From Serratia marcescens (GTDB taxonomy: Bacteria > Pseudomonadota > Gammaproteobacteria > Enterobacterales > Enterobacteriaceae), in the NCBI RefSeq assembly GCF_001902635.1, contig NZ_MJAO01000003.1, positions 235,121-299,120 of the forward strand: DNA of 64,000 nt, read 5' to 3'. A model generated the notes under the pieces. The model saw only the letters and a list, made by a program, of their open reading frames with translations. It searched no databases and was not told where the DNA came from. Position numbers and translations under genes: made by a program. Of the stretch, positions 9,808 to 18,837 are shown in pieces; positions within the stretch are counted from its first letter, which is position 1; each line of letters begins with the position of its first letter.

Positions 9808-11067
9808 TCAGGCCTCGGTGGCCGTTCGGGTTGGCGTAGTGCGTTTCATCAAGACGTTGACGGTGAAGAAAATGGCGGTGCCTACCAGCAGGATGGCGGC
9901 GGAGATGTAAAAGCCCATCACCTTGGAGCCGGTGCTGTCGGAGATCACGCCGGTCAGGAAGGGGGCGATCACCGACGAAGACATGCCGAAGAAGTTGAAC
10001 ACGCCGAAGCTGGTGCCATAGCCTTTCTTCGGCGCGTTGTCGGCGACGAAGGAGATCATGATCGGATCGACCGCCAGCTTGCCCAGCAGCCCGTACAGGA
10101 TCAGGCTGATCAGCAGCATGGTGGAGTCCGGTGAGATGACGGTGCAGACCAGCATCACCGCCGCGCACAGCTCGAGGAAAATGATCAGCTGCACCTTCTT
10201 GTTGCGGAAACGGTCGGACATACGGCTGAAGAACAGCGCGCCCGGCACCGACGCGAATGCCACCAAGGCGGAGGAGAAGCCGATGGCCACCCCTTCAAAG
10301 CCGCGCTCTTGCTGCAGGAACGAGGGCAGCCAGGTGACGATCATGTAGTAGCCGTAGCAGGTGGCGAAGTACATCGCGTAGGCGGAGACCATGCGCAGGC
10401 TGAACAGGCCGCTGGCCTGGCCGTCCTCTTCGGGCTCGATCGCCGTCGGCGCAACTTTCTGGCTGACGGGCGCCGGGGCCCGCGGCTGCGAGCCTTTGAT
10501 GACCACGGCGAACACCAGCGTCATCGCCACCAGCAGGCCGGTGATGATGAACAGCATGATCTGCCAGTTCATGTTGAAGCTTTTTACCAGCAGGCTGGAG
10601 GCGATCAGGCCGATGGCCATGCCGAGCGCCGAGCCGCTGTTGATCACTGCGGTGGCCAGGCCGCGCCGCTCCAGCGGGATATTTTCTGACGACAGGGAAT
10701 AGGCCGAGCCGTAATAAGAGCCGCAGCCCATGCCCGCCAGCAGGCTGCCGGCGTACACCATGGTCAGGCTGGTGGCGTTGCCGATCAGCAGCGTGGCGAT
10801 GATGAACAGGCAGAAGCCCGGGATCAGCACTACCTTCTTGCCGAATTTATCCACCAGGATGCCCGCCGGGATCTGCATCCCGGTGTAGGCGAAGAAGTAG
10901 AAGCTGGCGATCAGCCCCATTTCCGCATTGGAGTGCGCGCCGATGGTTTGCTGGATCTCGGGGAGGATCGGCGTCAAGACGGTGCGATAGATCCAGATCA
11001 CCGCCCAGCCCAGGCAGAGCACGACGACGATCTTTTTCCAGTAGCGCGGGTCGATGTCGTTGCTCAT
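9808..11067 (-). CDS. MFS transporter inside the allantoate operon, substrate unknown
   Basis: This 419-aa inner-membrane protein has about 12 transmembrane segments and the MFS signature IPAGILVDKFGKKVVLIPG after segment 2. It differs clearly from the ACS-type carrier at 6.3 kb. A charged central loop (PAPVSQKVAPTAIEPEEDGQ) separates the two halves. Its start overlaps the allC stop by 4 bases (ATGA), so it is translationally coupled to allantoate amidohydrolase. It most likely imports the AllC substrate or a related ureide; this rests only on position. The E. coli cluster has no transporter at this point. Confidence 0.75.
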   Translation of the reverse strand: MSNDIDPRYWKKIVVVLCLGWAVIWIYRTVLTPILPEIQQTIGAHSNAEMGLIASFYFFAYTGMQIPAGILVDKFGKKVVLIPGFCLFIIATLLIGNATSLTMVYAGSLLAGMGCGSYYGSAYSLSSENIPLERRGLATAVINSGSALGMAIGLIASSLLVKSFNMNWQIMLFIITGLLVAMTLVFAVVIKGSQPRAPAPVSQKVAPTAIEPEEDGQASGLFSLRMVSAYAMYFATCYGYYMIVTWLPSFLQQERGFEGVAIGFSSALVAFASVPGALFFSRMSDRFRNKKVQLIIFLELCAAVMLVCTVISPDSTMLLISLILYGLLGKLAVDPIMISFVADNAPKKGYGTSFGVFNFFGMSSSVIAPFLTGVISDSTGSKVMGFYISAAILLVGTAIFFTVNVLMKRTTPTRTATEA

Positions 11068-12311
11068 GCCTCGGCCCCCTGCTCGGTGTAGGCCAGCTGA
11101 TACAGCGTCTGCGCCAGGATTTTCACCCCTTCGTTCAAATCGGCGACGGCGGTTTTTTCCGCCGGGTTATGGCTGATGCCGGCGATGCTCGGCACGAACA
11201 TCATCACCGTCGGCACGCGCGGGGCGAAGATTTGCGCGTCGTGCCCGGCGCCGCTGTGCATCATGCGGTAATTCAGCCGCTGCGTTTCGCATAGGCGGCT
11301 GACGCAGGCCACCAGCTGTTCGTTCATCGGGATCGGTGCTTCGTCCATCCACAGATCGATCTCGGCCTCGATGCCCATTTCGGCGCAAATGCGCTGGATA
11401 TCCCGCTCGATCTCCTGCGTGAAGCGCAGCAGCGCGGCCTGATCGGTATGGCGGCAGTCGAGAGTGAAGTGGGTGAAGCCCGGCACCACGTTGACGGTAT
11501 TCGGCTTCGGATCCACCTTGCCGAAGGTCAGCACCAGCGGATCGCCCTCGGCGCGCGCTTTGGCGATCGATTCGCAACAGATGCGGCTGAAGGCGTGCAC
11601 GGTATCCCGGCGGTAGCTCATCGGGGTGGTGCCGGCGTGGTTGGCTTCGCCCTGCAGCCGCACGTCGTAGCGCCGTTGGCCGACGATGCTGGTCACCACG
11701 CCGATGGTTTTACCTTCGGTTTCCAGTACCTTGCCCTGTTCGATGTGGATCTCGACGAAGGCCGCGATATCGCTGCGCAGTGGCTGATGCGGCGGGAGGA
11801 AATCGAAGCCGGCGTCATGCATGGCGGTGACGAAACCGACGCCCTTGGCGTCCGTGATGTGCTGCACGTCTTCCCGCCGGGCCAGGCCGACGATGTTCTT
11901 GCTTCCCCAGAAAACATAAGGGAAGCGGCTGCCTTCTTCTTCCGCCAGCGCGATGACTTCCAGACTGCGCAGCGGCGGGCCATAGGTGTCCTTGAGGTGT
12001 TTGATCGCCATAAAGGCGGCTTCGATGCCGAACTGGCCGTCGAGGTTGCCGCCGTTGACCACCGTGTCGATGTGCGAACCGGAGAGAATCACCTGGTCGG
12101 GGTATTTGCTACCCTCCAGCCGGCCGAACAGGTTGCCGACCGCATCAAAGTGGGTGCTCAGCCCCGCGGCGTCAAAGGCGTTTTTCAACGCGTGCTGCGC
12201 CTCGATCCATTCCTGGGTATAAAGCAGACGCGTCATGCCGCCGCTGGGATCGGCGCCGATTTTCGATAACCAGCCGGAAATATCACGGATTTCTTGTTGG
12301 AAGTCTTTCAT
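11064..12311 (-). CDS. allC: Allantoate amidohydrolase AllC
   Basis: AllC hydrolyses allantoate to ureidoglycine, CO2 and ammonia. At 415 aa (E. coli 411) it is an M20-family metal amidohydrolase. The dimetal ligands are visible as SGSHIDTVVNGG, LDGQFG, AEEEGSRFPYVFWGSK, FVEIHIEQG and the C-terminal GISHNPAE. The dimerisation-domain motif EANHAGTTPMSYRRD and MHSGAGHDAQIFAPRVPT are also present. It is first in a leftward group, with an MFS gene overlapping its stop, then allE. Confidence 0.96.
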   Translation of the reverse strand: MKDFQQEIRDISGWLSKIGADPSGGMTRLLYTQEWIEAQHALKNAFDAAGLSTHFDAVGNLFGRLEGSKYPDQVILSGSHIDTVVNGGNLDGQFGIEAAFMAIKHLKDTYGPPLRSLEVIALAEEEGSRFPYVFWGSKNIVGLARREDVQHITDAKGVGFVTAMHDAGFDFLPPHQPLRSDIAAFVEIHIEQGKVLETEGKTIGVVTSIVGQRRYDVRLQGEANHAGTTPMSYRRDTVHAFSRICCESIAKARAEGDPLVLTFGKVDPKPNTVNVVPGFTHFTLDCRHTDQAALLRFTQEIERDIQRICAEMGIEAEIDLWMDEAPIPMNEQLVACVSRLCETQRLNYRMMHSGAGHDAQIFAPRVPTVMMFVPSIAGISHNPAEKTAVADLNEGVKILAQTLYQLAYTEQGAEA

Positions 12312-12482
12312 GTTTACCTGCCCGCATGTTATGTCTCAGCGGCGATGCGGCCAGGGCGGATGATAGTCGCCGCCGGCCGGCCTATTGCGCTGAGCGCGCT
12401 GATGAAGGTTTTCTTTTTCTCCCCGGCTCTGAAATGTCAACCGCGAGCCGCGGCGTAAAAAGCCCACGATAATAAAATTTCG
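12312..12482 (-). promoter_or_regulatory. allD-allC intergenic region
   Basis: The 171 bases between the allD stop and the allC start hold GC-rich inverted stretches (around 12334-12400) and, read leftward, a TTGACA at 12440-12435 that could be a -35 element for allC. No good -10 was found at the right distance, so a separate allC promoter is possible but unproven. No gene is seen. Confidence 0.3.
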
Positions 12483-13532
12483 TTAACTGGCGAAGGGGTC
12501 TTTATGGTCGTAAGAACGCTGGTAAATATCATTTGAAATTAAGTATTGATAAATATCGTCGACGATTTCGATACCGTTTTCATCGCTTTCCATTTCTCGC
12601 GCATGGCTGTTCTGCCCAGGATAAAGCACTTTGCTGACGCCCGGTGCCGGTTTAACGGCATTCAACTCTTTCATCACCTGGCTGATATTTTTACGGAACG
12701 CCGGTTCGTTGGTGAAATAACCCGGATTCAACACGATATGCAATTGGCCCAACTCCCGGCCGGCGCTGAGATCGTGATACATCGAGCTGACGTGCTTGCC
12801 GAACGGCAAACCGAGCAAAATGCCCGACAGCACGTCGACCATCATCATCAGGCCGTAGCCTTTCGGCCCGGCGATCGGCAGCAGCCCGCTGACGGCGAAC
12901 GGATCGGTGGTGCGCTCGCCCTTGGCGTCCACTGCCCAGGAGTCGGGGATAGCGGCGTTGCGCGAACGGGCGTCCAGCACTTTGCCCCAGGCCTGCACGG
13001 TGGTGGCCATATCGAAGGTAATCAGCTCGTCACCTTCGCCCGGCGCGGAAAAGGCGATGGGGTTGGTGCCGTAGTAAACCTCGGCGCCGCCGTACGGCAC
13101 CACCATCGGATCGGATTGGCACAGTGAAATGCCGACCATGCCGGCGCGTGCCGCCTGCTGCACGAAGTACGACAGCGCACCGCTGTGGCCGATGCGCCGC
13201 ACGCCCACCACCGCCACGCCGTTCTCTTTCGCCATCTCGATGGCACGATCCATGCTCAGCTTGGCCGCCACGTGCCCGGCACCGTTGTCGCCGTCGAAAA
13301 TGGCGCTGCAGGGGCCGGTTTTTTCAAAGGTGAAATGGGGGTGATTATTGGTGCCGCCCTTGCTGATGCGTTCTGAATAGTATTCGACCCTAACCGCACC
13401 GTGAGAGTGGATGCCGCGCGCATCGGCATGAACCAGCACGTCGGCGACGATGCCGGCGTGTTCCTGGCTCAGGCCGGCGGCGTGAATTTTTTGCTGGATA
13501 AGCTGATGCAATTGTTGTTTAGAGACCTTCAT
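12483..13532 (-). CDS. allD: Ureidoglycolate dehydrogenase AllD (NAD+)
   Basis: AllD oxidises (S)-ureidoglycolate to oxalurate, the branch that leads to oxamate and carbamoyl phosphate. The 349 aa match E. coli AllD. The family features ADARGIHSHGAVRVEYYSER, VGVRRIGHSGALSYFVQQAA, GTNPIAFSAPGEGDELITFD and ARSRNAAIPDSWAVDA mark it as a malate/L-lactate dehydrogenase-type enzyme. The ATG at 13532 is preferred over an upstream alternative at 13550 because it gives MKVSKQQLHQLI and follows AAGGA at a normal distance. It is divergent from fdrA, as in E. coli. Confidence 0.95.
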   Translation of the reverse strand: MKVSKQQLHQLIQQKIHAAGLSQEHAGIVADVLVHADARGIHSHGAVRVEYYSERISKGGTNNHPHFTFEKTGPCSAIFDGDNGAGHVAAKLSMDRAIEMAKENGVAVVGVRRIGHSGALSYFVQQAARAGMVGISLCQSDPMVVPYGGAEVYYGTNPIAFSAPGEGDELITFDMATTVQAWGKVLDARSRNAAIPDSWAVDAKGERTTDPFAVSGLLPIAGPKGYGLMMMVDVLSGILLGLPFGKHVSSMYHDLSAGRELGQLHIVLNPGYFTNEPAFRKNISQVMKELNAVKPAPGVSKVLYPGQNSHAREMESDENGIEIVDDIYQYLISNDIYQRSYDHKDPFAS

Positions 13533-13890
13533 ATACAGTCCTTTTATCACTACGGTTTATTTAATTCACCTCTGCGTTGTAATGTATAAATACCGGGGGG
13601 GAATAATGTGATCCAGATGCATTTTATTCGATTGGGTTAAAAATTCGTTGAATGAAATCACCATTGTTAGAAGTTTTTTTATAAATGTATATTTCCACAT
13701 GAGTTAACTAATACTCGGTCGATTAAGTTATTTTTTCTAACAATGGATAAAGTGTGACCACACTCACCTCTGGACGTGATTTTAATTTGTAGCGTATTAA
13801 GCAACCTTTTCGCAGGATTCAATACATCTCCGCGTCGCCGGCGTGGGAAATATTGCCGATATAATTAAATGCTGTCTTAAGGATATCACC
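13533..13890. promoter_or_regulatory. Divergent allD-fdrA control region
   Basis: This 358-base A/T-rich stretch between two divergent genes carries no gene. In E. coli the matching region is bound by AllS and activates allD; no AllS consensus could be recognised here by eye, and no clear copy of the AllR palindrome was seen. A run of seven G lies near 13590-13596. AAGGA at 13879-13883 is the fdrA ribosome site. Confidence 0.5.
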
Positions 13891-15558
13891 ATGATCCATG
13901 CTTTTATTAAAAAAGGGAGCTTTCAGGATTCCGTCAGCCTGATGTTGATCTCCCGCAAACTCAGCGAATCTCCCAAGGTTGAGGAAATATCCGTCATGAT
14001 GGGGACACCGGCCAATAAATCTTTATTGGAGGTGACCGGTTTTTGGCATCCGCAGTTTAGCGAAGCGACGCCGAACGATATTTGCGTGGCGATCAAAGCG
14101 GAGTCCGCCGACGAAACGATCGCCGAGGAGGTCAGCGCGGCGCTGGAGACGGCGCTCAAGGCGCTTGCACAGGGCAGCCAGGGCGGGAAAAAACTGCTGC
14201 GAGCGCGCAGCTGGCGTACCGCCCGGCAGAAACTGCCCGCCGCCAATCTGGCGCTGATCTCGATCGCCGGCGAATACGCGGCGGAGCTGGCGGATCGGGC
14301 GCTGGAAGACGGCTGCAACGTGATGATGTTCTCCGACAACGTCAGCCCGGCGCAGGAAGTGGCGTTGAAAACCAAGGCGCGTGAACGCGGGTTGATCGTG
14401 ATGGGGCCGGACTGCGGCACTGCCTGCATCGCCGGTGCGCCGCTGGCGTTCGCCAACGTGGCGCCCGCCGGTTCCATCGGCGTGATCGGCGCCTCCGGCA
14501 CCGGCATTCAGGAGCTGATCTCGCAAATTACCCTGGCGGGACAGGGCATCTCGCACGCCATCGGCTTAGGCGGGCGGGATCTGACGGCGGAGATCGGCGG
14601 CATCAGCGCCATCAGCGCGCTGCGCATGCTGGCGGCGGATCCGCAGAGCTTGGTGTTGGCGTTCGTGTCCAAACCGCCGGCGCCTGAGGTGCGCCAGCGG
14701 GTGATCGATGAGATGAAAGCGCTCGGCAAGCCGGTGGTGGCACTGTTCCTCGGCGCGCAGTCCGCCGTGCGTCAGGACGGCAACATCACGTTCGCCGCCA
14801 CGCTGGATGAGGCGGCGCGCCTGGCGGCGATGCTGGGCAGCGTGCAGCAACAGGCGGCACAACAGCCTGCGGTGCCCGGCGGAAAAATCGCCGGACTGTA
14901 CGCCGGCGGCACGCTGGCGGCTGAGTGCGCGATGCTGCTGGCGGAAAAACTGCGCTTGCCGGTGGATAGCGAGCACCCGCGCGGCGCCATGCTGGTAGCC
15001 GACGGCCATCGCATCATCGACATGGGCGATGACTTTTATACCCAGGGACGCCCGCACCCGATGATCGACCCGACCGCCCGCAATCAAGAAATCGCCCGTC
15101 TGGCGCAGCAGCCGCAGACAGGCGTGTTGCTGCTGGACGTAGTGATCGGCTTCGGCGCCCAGGACGATCCGGCGGCTTCGCTGGCGGCCGAGGTGGCCAA
15201 TGTGCGTGCGGCGCGCGGCGCGGCTCACCCGCTGGCAGTCATCGCCACCGTCACCGGCACCGAACAGGATCCGCAGCAGCGCTCGCGGCAAATCGCCACC
15301 CTGCAAGAGGCCGGCATCGCGGTGATGCCGTCGCTGCCGGCGGCGGTCGCGCTGGCGCATCAGCTGATTACCCCCGTTTTACCGGCACCTGAGCGCGAGC
15401 GGCCGGCATTGCTGGACGGCGTCGCGGTGATCAATGCCGGATTGCGCAGCTTCGCCGACGATCTGCAAACCAGCGACATTCCGGTGGTGCATTACCAGTG
15501 GGCACCGGTGGCCGGTGGCGATCAACGATTAGCCAACATCTTGAAAAAATTAAAGTAA
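13891..15558 (+). CDS. fdrA: FdrA (AllF), acyl-CoA-synthetase-like subunit of the oxamate branch
   Basis: The protein has 555 aa, exactly the E. coli FdrA length, starting MIHAFIKKGSFQDSVSLMLI. It resembles the alpha subunit of succinyl-CoA synthetase, with GVIGASGTGIQELISQI and a CoA-ligase-like histidine region. As I recall recent work, the E. coli trio FdrA-YlbE-YlbF (AllFGH) acts as oxamate carbamoyltransferase, splitting oxalurate into oxamate and carbamoyl phosphate. The ATG at 13891 is chosen because AAGGA precedes it; an in-frame start at 13843 would add 16 residues without homology. ylbE follows after 9 bases. Confidence 0.93.
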   Translation: MIHAFIKKGSFQDSVSLMLISRKLSESPKVEEISVMMGTPANKSLLEVTGFWHPQFSEATPNDICVAIKAESADETIAEEVSAALETALKALAQGSQGGKKLLRARSWRTARQKLPAANLALISIAGEYAAELADRALEDGCNVMMFSDNVSPAQEVALKTKARERGLIVMGPDCGTACIAGAPLAFANVAPAGSIGVIGASGTGIQELISQITLAGQGISHAIGLGGRDLTAEIGGISAISALRMLAADPQSLVLAFVSKPPAPEVRQRVIDEMKALGKPVVALFLGAQSAVRQDGNITFAATLDEAARLAAMLGSVQQQAAQQPAVPGGKIAGLYAGGTLAAECAMLLAEKLRLPVDSEHPRGAMLVADGHRIIDMGDDFYTQGRPHPMIDPTARNQEIARLAQQPQTGVLLLDVVIGFGAQDDPAASLAAEVANVRAARGAAHPLAVIATVTGTEQDPQQRSRQIATLQEAGIAVMPSLPAAVALAHQLITPVLPAPERERPALLDGVAVINAGLRSFADDLQTSDIPVVHYQWAPVAGGDQRLANILKKLK

Positions 15559-15567
15559 GGAACCGCT

Positions 15568-16833
15568 ATGTACGCAACGATTGAGCAAGCAAACGCCGCC
15601 GTTATCGCCCGTATCCGCGAGGCGCGCCCGCACTGGCAGGATGTGGATTTGGCGCACCGGTTGATCCCGCAGCTGGCCGAAGGGCGCAAGCTGCTGCATG
15701 CCGGCCCGCCGGTCACCTGGCAAGAGATGAGCGGCCCGGTGCGCGGCGCCTGCATCGGCGCCTGCCTGTTCGAAGGCTGGGCGCAGGATGAGCAGCAGGC
15801 GCTGGCGCTGCTGGCGCAGGGGGAAATCGAGTTTATCCCGTGCCACAGCGTGAGCGCGGTGGGGCCAATGGGCGGCATCACCTCGGCCCACATGCCGATG
15901 GTGGTGGTCATGAACACCGTTCACGGCAATTACGCCTACTGCAACATGAACGAAGGCATCGGCAAAGTGATGCGCTTCGGCGCCTACGGCGAGGACGTGC
16001 AGCAGCGCCTGCGCTGGATGCGCGACTCGCTGGCCCCGGTGCTGAAAGCGGTGTTGGCGACGCTGGAGGAAGGGATCGATCTGACCGCGCTGATGGCGCA
16101 GGCGATCAGCATGGGGGACGAATTCCACCAGCGCAATATCGCGGCCTCGGCGCTGCTGATGCGCAGGCTGGCGCCGGAGATCAGCCTGTTGCCGCGCGAT
16201 AAGGCGGAGCTGGTACAGGTGATGCAGTTCCTCAGCATCACCGATCAGTTCTTCCTCAATCTGGCGATGGCCTACTGCAAGGCGGCGATGGACGCCGGGG
16301 CGGAGATTGAGCAGGGCACCATCGTCACGGTAATGACCCGCAACGGCAAGAATTTCGGCATCAAGATCAGTGGGATGGGCGATCGTTGGTTCACCGCGCC
16401 GGTGAACACGCCGGAAGGACTGTTCTTCTCCGGCTTCAGCCAGGCGGACGCCAACCCGGACATCGGCGACAGCGCGATCACCGAAACCTTCGGCATTGGC
16501 GGCGCGGCGATGGTGGCGGCACCGGGCGTGACGCGCTTCGTCGGGGCTTCCGGCGGCATGAGCGCCGCCACCGACATCTCCGAGGAGATGGCGGAAATCT
16601 ACCTCGAACGCAACATGATGCTGCAGATCCCGACCTGGGACTTCCAGGGCGCCTGCCTGGGGCTGGATGCCCGGCGGGTGGTGGAAACCGGCATCACGCC
16701 GCTGATCAACACCGGCATCGCCCACCGCGAAGCCGGGGTCGGGCAAATTGGCGCCGGTACGGTGCGTGCACCGCTCGGCTGCTTCGAGAAAGCGATCGAA
16801 GCGCTGGCCGATAAGCTCGGCATTACGGCGTAA
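15568..16833 (+). CDS. ylbE: YlbE (AllG), DUF1116 protein of the oxamate branch
   Basis: This 421-aa protein is close to E. coli YlbE (419 aa; DUF1116). Visible conserved stretches are FIPCHSVSAVGPMGGITSAH, ALLMRRLAPEISLLPRDKAE and FGIGGAAMVAAPGVTRFVGA. The E. coli homologue is taken to be a subunit of the oxamate carbamoyltransferase with FdrA and YlbF. TAAGGAACCGCT precedes the ATG. It lies 9 bases after fdrA and 16 before ylbF, so one transcript is likely. Confidence 0.9.
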   Translation: MYATIEQANAAVIARIREARPHWQDVDLAHRLIPQLAEGRKLLHAGPPVTWQEMSGPVRGACIGACLFEGWAQDEQQALALLAQGEIEFIPCHSVSAVGPMGGITSAHMPMVVVMNTVHGNYAYCNMNEGIGKVMRFGAYGEDVQQRLRWMRDSLAPVLKAVLATLEEGIDLTALMAQAISMGDEFHQRNIAASALLMRRLAPEISLLPRDKAELVQVMQFLSITDQFFLNLAMAYCKAAMDAGAEIEQGTIVTVMTRNGKNFGIKISGMGDRWFTAPVNTPEGLFFSGFSQADANPDIGDSAITETFGIGGAAMVAAPGVTRFVGASGGMSAATDISEEMAEIYLERNMMLQIPTWDFQGACLGLDARRVVETGITPLINTGIAHREAGVGQIGAGTVRAPLGCFEKAIEALADKLGITA

Positions 16834-16849
16834 GCGAACGGAGGCGCAT

Positions 16850-17719
16850 ATGGACATTATCGCGTTGGCCGGCAGCCGCCATGCGACGCAGGATTACGGC
16901 GCGCTGCGCTGCGTCGGCAGCTTCAACAACGCGATCAATTTCCTGACGGAAAACGCACGGCTGCTGACGCTGCACCGCGCCGGCAGCGGCCTGAGCCCGA
17001 TGGGGTGGCAGCTCGGCGCGCGGGATTTCGATCGCGTGCGGCGTGTGGTGCCGTCCGTACGACGCTGCGCTTTCTCCGCCGCAGGCATCACGTTGGATGC
17101 GCTCCTGGTGCGGCCCGCCGCGGCGGCGCGGGATCTGGCGCTGGCGCCGCGTGCGGCCATTGCCGATCGGCCGCTGACGGCGGTATTGCAGCGCTGCACG
17201 GCGCAGTGCGGGTTGCACGGCGAGCTGGGCCGATTGGTGAGGCAGCCGTTAACGCCGGAGCCGGCCGCGCTGGTGCGGGATTTTTCCCGTTGGCTGCGGG
17301 GCGACACGGTCGACTGGCACCAGGCGCTGGGCAAGGGGCCGGGGCTGACGCCGAGTAACGACGACACCTTGCTCGGCCTGCTGCTGAGCGCCCACCTCGA
17401 CAGCCGCATCCCGGTTAGCGGGCTGGCGCCGTTTTTCGCCCAGACGCCACCGCTGGACGCGCTGACCACGCTGGTGAGCGCGCACTACCTGCGTTACGCC
17501 GAGCAGGGCCTGTTCGCCACGCCGCTGCATGCGTTGGCGCAGGGGCTGCGGGCGCCTGAAGGCGTATCGGCGGCGGTGGCGGCGGTGCTGAGCCTGGGGC
17601 ACTTCTCGGGAGCGGACACGCTGCTGGGCGTGTGGCTGGGGGTGACGACGATTAACGCACTGTGCGGCGCGCGGTGTGAACACGAGGGCCGGATCGCGGA
17701 TCCGGCCGGGACGGTATGA
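16850..17719 (+). CDS. ylbF: YlbF (AllH), DUF2877 protein of the oxamate branch
   Basis: This 289-aa protein (E. coli YlbF 271 aa) carries the DUF2877 motif GKGPGLTPSNDDTLLGLLL near residue 165 and a late SLGHFSGADTLLGVWLGV. The ATG at 16850 follows GGAGG (16840-16844) and directly succeeds ylbE; a longer in-frame reading from 16748 would run inside ylbE and is not supported. The C-terminus is a little longer than in E. coli. It is inferred to work with FdrA and YlbE on oxalurate, the AllD product. Confidence 0.9.
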   Translation: MDIIALAGSRHATQDYGALRCVGSFNNAINFLTENARLLTLHRAGSGLSPMGWQLGARDFDRVRRVVPSVRRCAFSAAGITLDALLVRPAAAARDLALAPRAAIADRPLTAVLQRCTAQCGLHGELGRLVRQPLTPEPAALVRDFSRWLRGDTVDWHQALGKGPGLTPSNDDTLLGLLLSAHLDSRIPVSGLAPFFAQTPPLDALTTLVSAHYLRYAEQGLFATPLHALAQGLRAPEGVSAAVAAVLSLGHFSGADTLLGVWLGVTTINALCGARCEHEGRIADPAGTV

Positions 17720-17740
17720 TTTCAACTACGGGTGCAAACC

Positions 17741-18643
17741 ATGAAAACCTTGGTCATTGCGTTGGGCGGCAACGCCCTATTGCAGCGCGGAGCCGTGCTC
17801 TCTGCGGAAAATCAGTATAAGAGCATCGCCCTTATCGCCGACGCCATCGGCAAGCTGGCGCAGAAATACCGCATTGCCATCGTACACGGCAACGGGCCGC
17901 AGGTGGGGCTGCTGGCGTTGCAGAACCTGGCGTACCGCGATGTGCCGCCTTATCCGCTGGATATTCTGGTGGCCGAAAGCCAGGGCATGATCGGCTATAT
18001 GCTGGCGCAGCAGCTGAGCGCCAGCCATCCGCAGCAGCCGGTGTCCACGCTGCTGACGCGGGTGCTGGTGGATGCGCAGGATGCGGATTATCAGGCGCCG
18101 AGCAAGTTCATCGGGCCGGTGTATGCGCCGGAACAGCGGCAGGCGCTGGAGGCCAAATACGGCTGGACGCTGAAGGCGGACGGCAACCACATCCGCCGGG
18201 TGGTGCCTTCGCCGGCGCCGCAAAAGATCCTCGACATCGAGGCGATCACGCTGCTGCTGTCGCAGCGGCACATCGTGATCTGCAACGGCGGCGGCGGTAT
18301 CCCGATGATCGCCGGCGAGCATGGGCTGACGGGCAGCGAAGCGGTGATCGACAAAGATCTGGCGGCGGCGCTGTTGGCGGAGCAGGTGGGGGCCGATCAT
18401 CTGGTGATCCTCACCGATGCCGACGCGGTGTACCAGGAGTGGGGCACGCCGCGCCAGCGCGCCATTCGGCGCGCCACCACGCAGGAGCTGGCGCCGATGG
18501 CGGTGGCGGACGGTGCCATGGGGCCGAAGATCATGGCGGTCAGCCGCTTCGTCGATCGCACCGGGCGGACGGCCCATATCGGTGGCCTGCAGGATATCGA
18601 CGCGGTGCTGGCGGGCCAGGCCGGCACCTCTATTTTACCTTAG
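17741..18643 (+). CDS. ybcF: Catabolic carbamate kinase (YbcF/AllK)
   Basis: The 300-aa enzyme makes ATP from carbamoyl phosphate, closing the oxamate branch. The N-terminal MKTLVIALGGNALLQRG, then AIVHGNGPQVGLLALQNLAY, the ESQGMIGYMLAQQL helix and ICNGGGGIPMI with SEAVIDKDLAAALLA are classic carbamate-kinase blocks. It matches E. coli YbcF (297 aa) better than arginine-pathway ArcC because it lies straight after ylbF. An ATG at 17741 and a GTG at 17732 are both possible; the ATG gives the family N-terminus, though its ribosome site is weak. Confidence 0.93.
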   Translation: MKTLVIALGGNALLQRGAVLSAENQYKSIALIADAIGKLAQKYRIAIVHGNGPQVGLLALQNLAYRDVPPYPLDILVAESQGMIGYMLAQQLSASHPQQPVSTLLTRVLVDAQDADYQAPSKFIGPVYAPEQRQALEAKYGWTLKADGNHIRRVVPSPAPQKILDIEAITLLLSQRHIVICNGGGGIPMIAGEHGLTGSEAVIDKDLAAALLAEQVGADHLVILTDADAVYQEWGTPRQRAIRRATTQELAPMAVADGAMGPKIMAVSRFVDRTGRTAHIGGLQDIDAVLAGQAGTSILP

Positions 18644-18654
18644 CCGCCGTCGGT

Positions 18655-18682
18655 TTATCCGCGCCCGCGCTGGCGCGGATAA
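18655..18682 (+). other. GC-rich hairpin after ybcF
   Basis: TTATCCGCGCC (18655-18665) pairs with GGCGCGGATAA (18672-18682) over 11 bp with a 6-nt loop. There is no T-run after it, so it may act with Rho or protect the 3' end of the fdrA-ylbE-ylbF-ybcF message rather than terminate alone. Confidence 0.5.
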
Positions 18683-18837
18683 GTATGCCTAAATGGCATG
18701 ATTTCAATAATTTTTATTCATTTCATGATGTTGCTCGCCTTGGCTAGAGTAAAAACACCCCCGTATTTACCGTCAAAAATTTGTCATTTTTATTTGCGAC
18801 TATGCTTTTTGAAATGACATTTCGGCCAAGGATTGTT

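Noticed and set aside
16748..16849. Longer start for ylbF
   Set aside because: It lies inside ylbE and has no ribosome site; 16850 does and fits homology.
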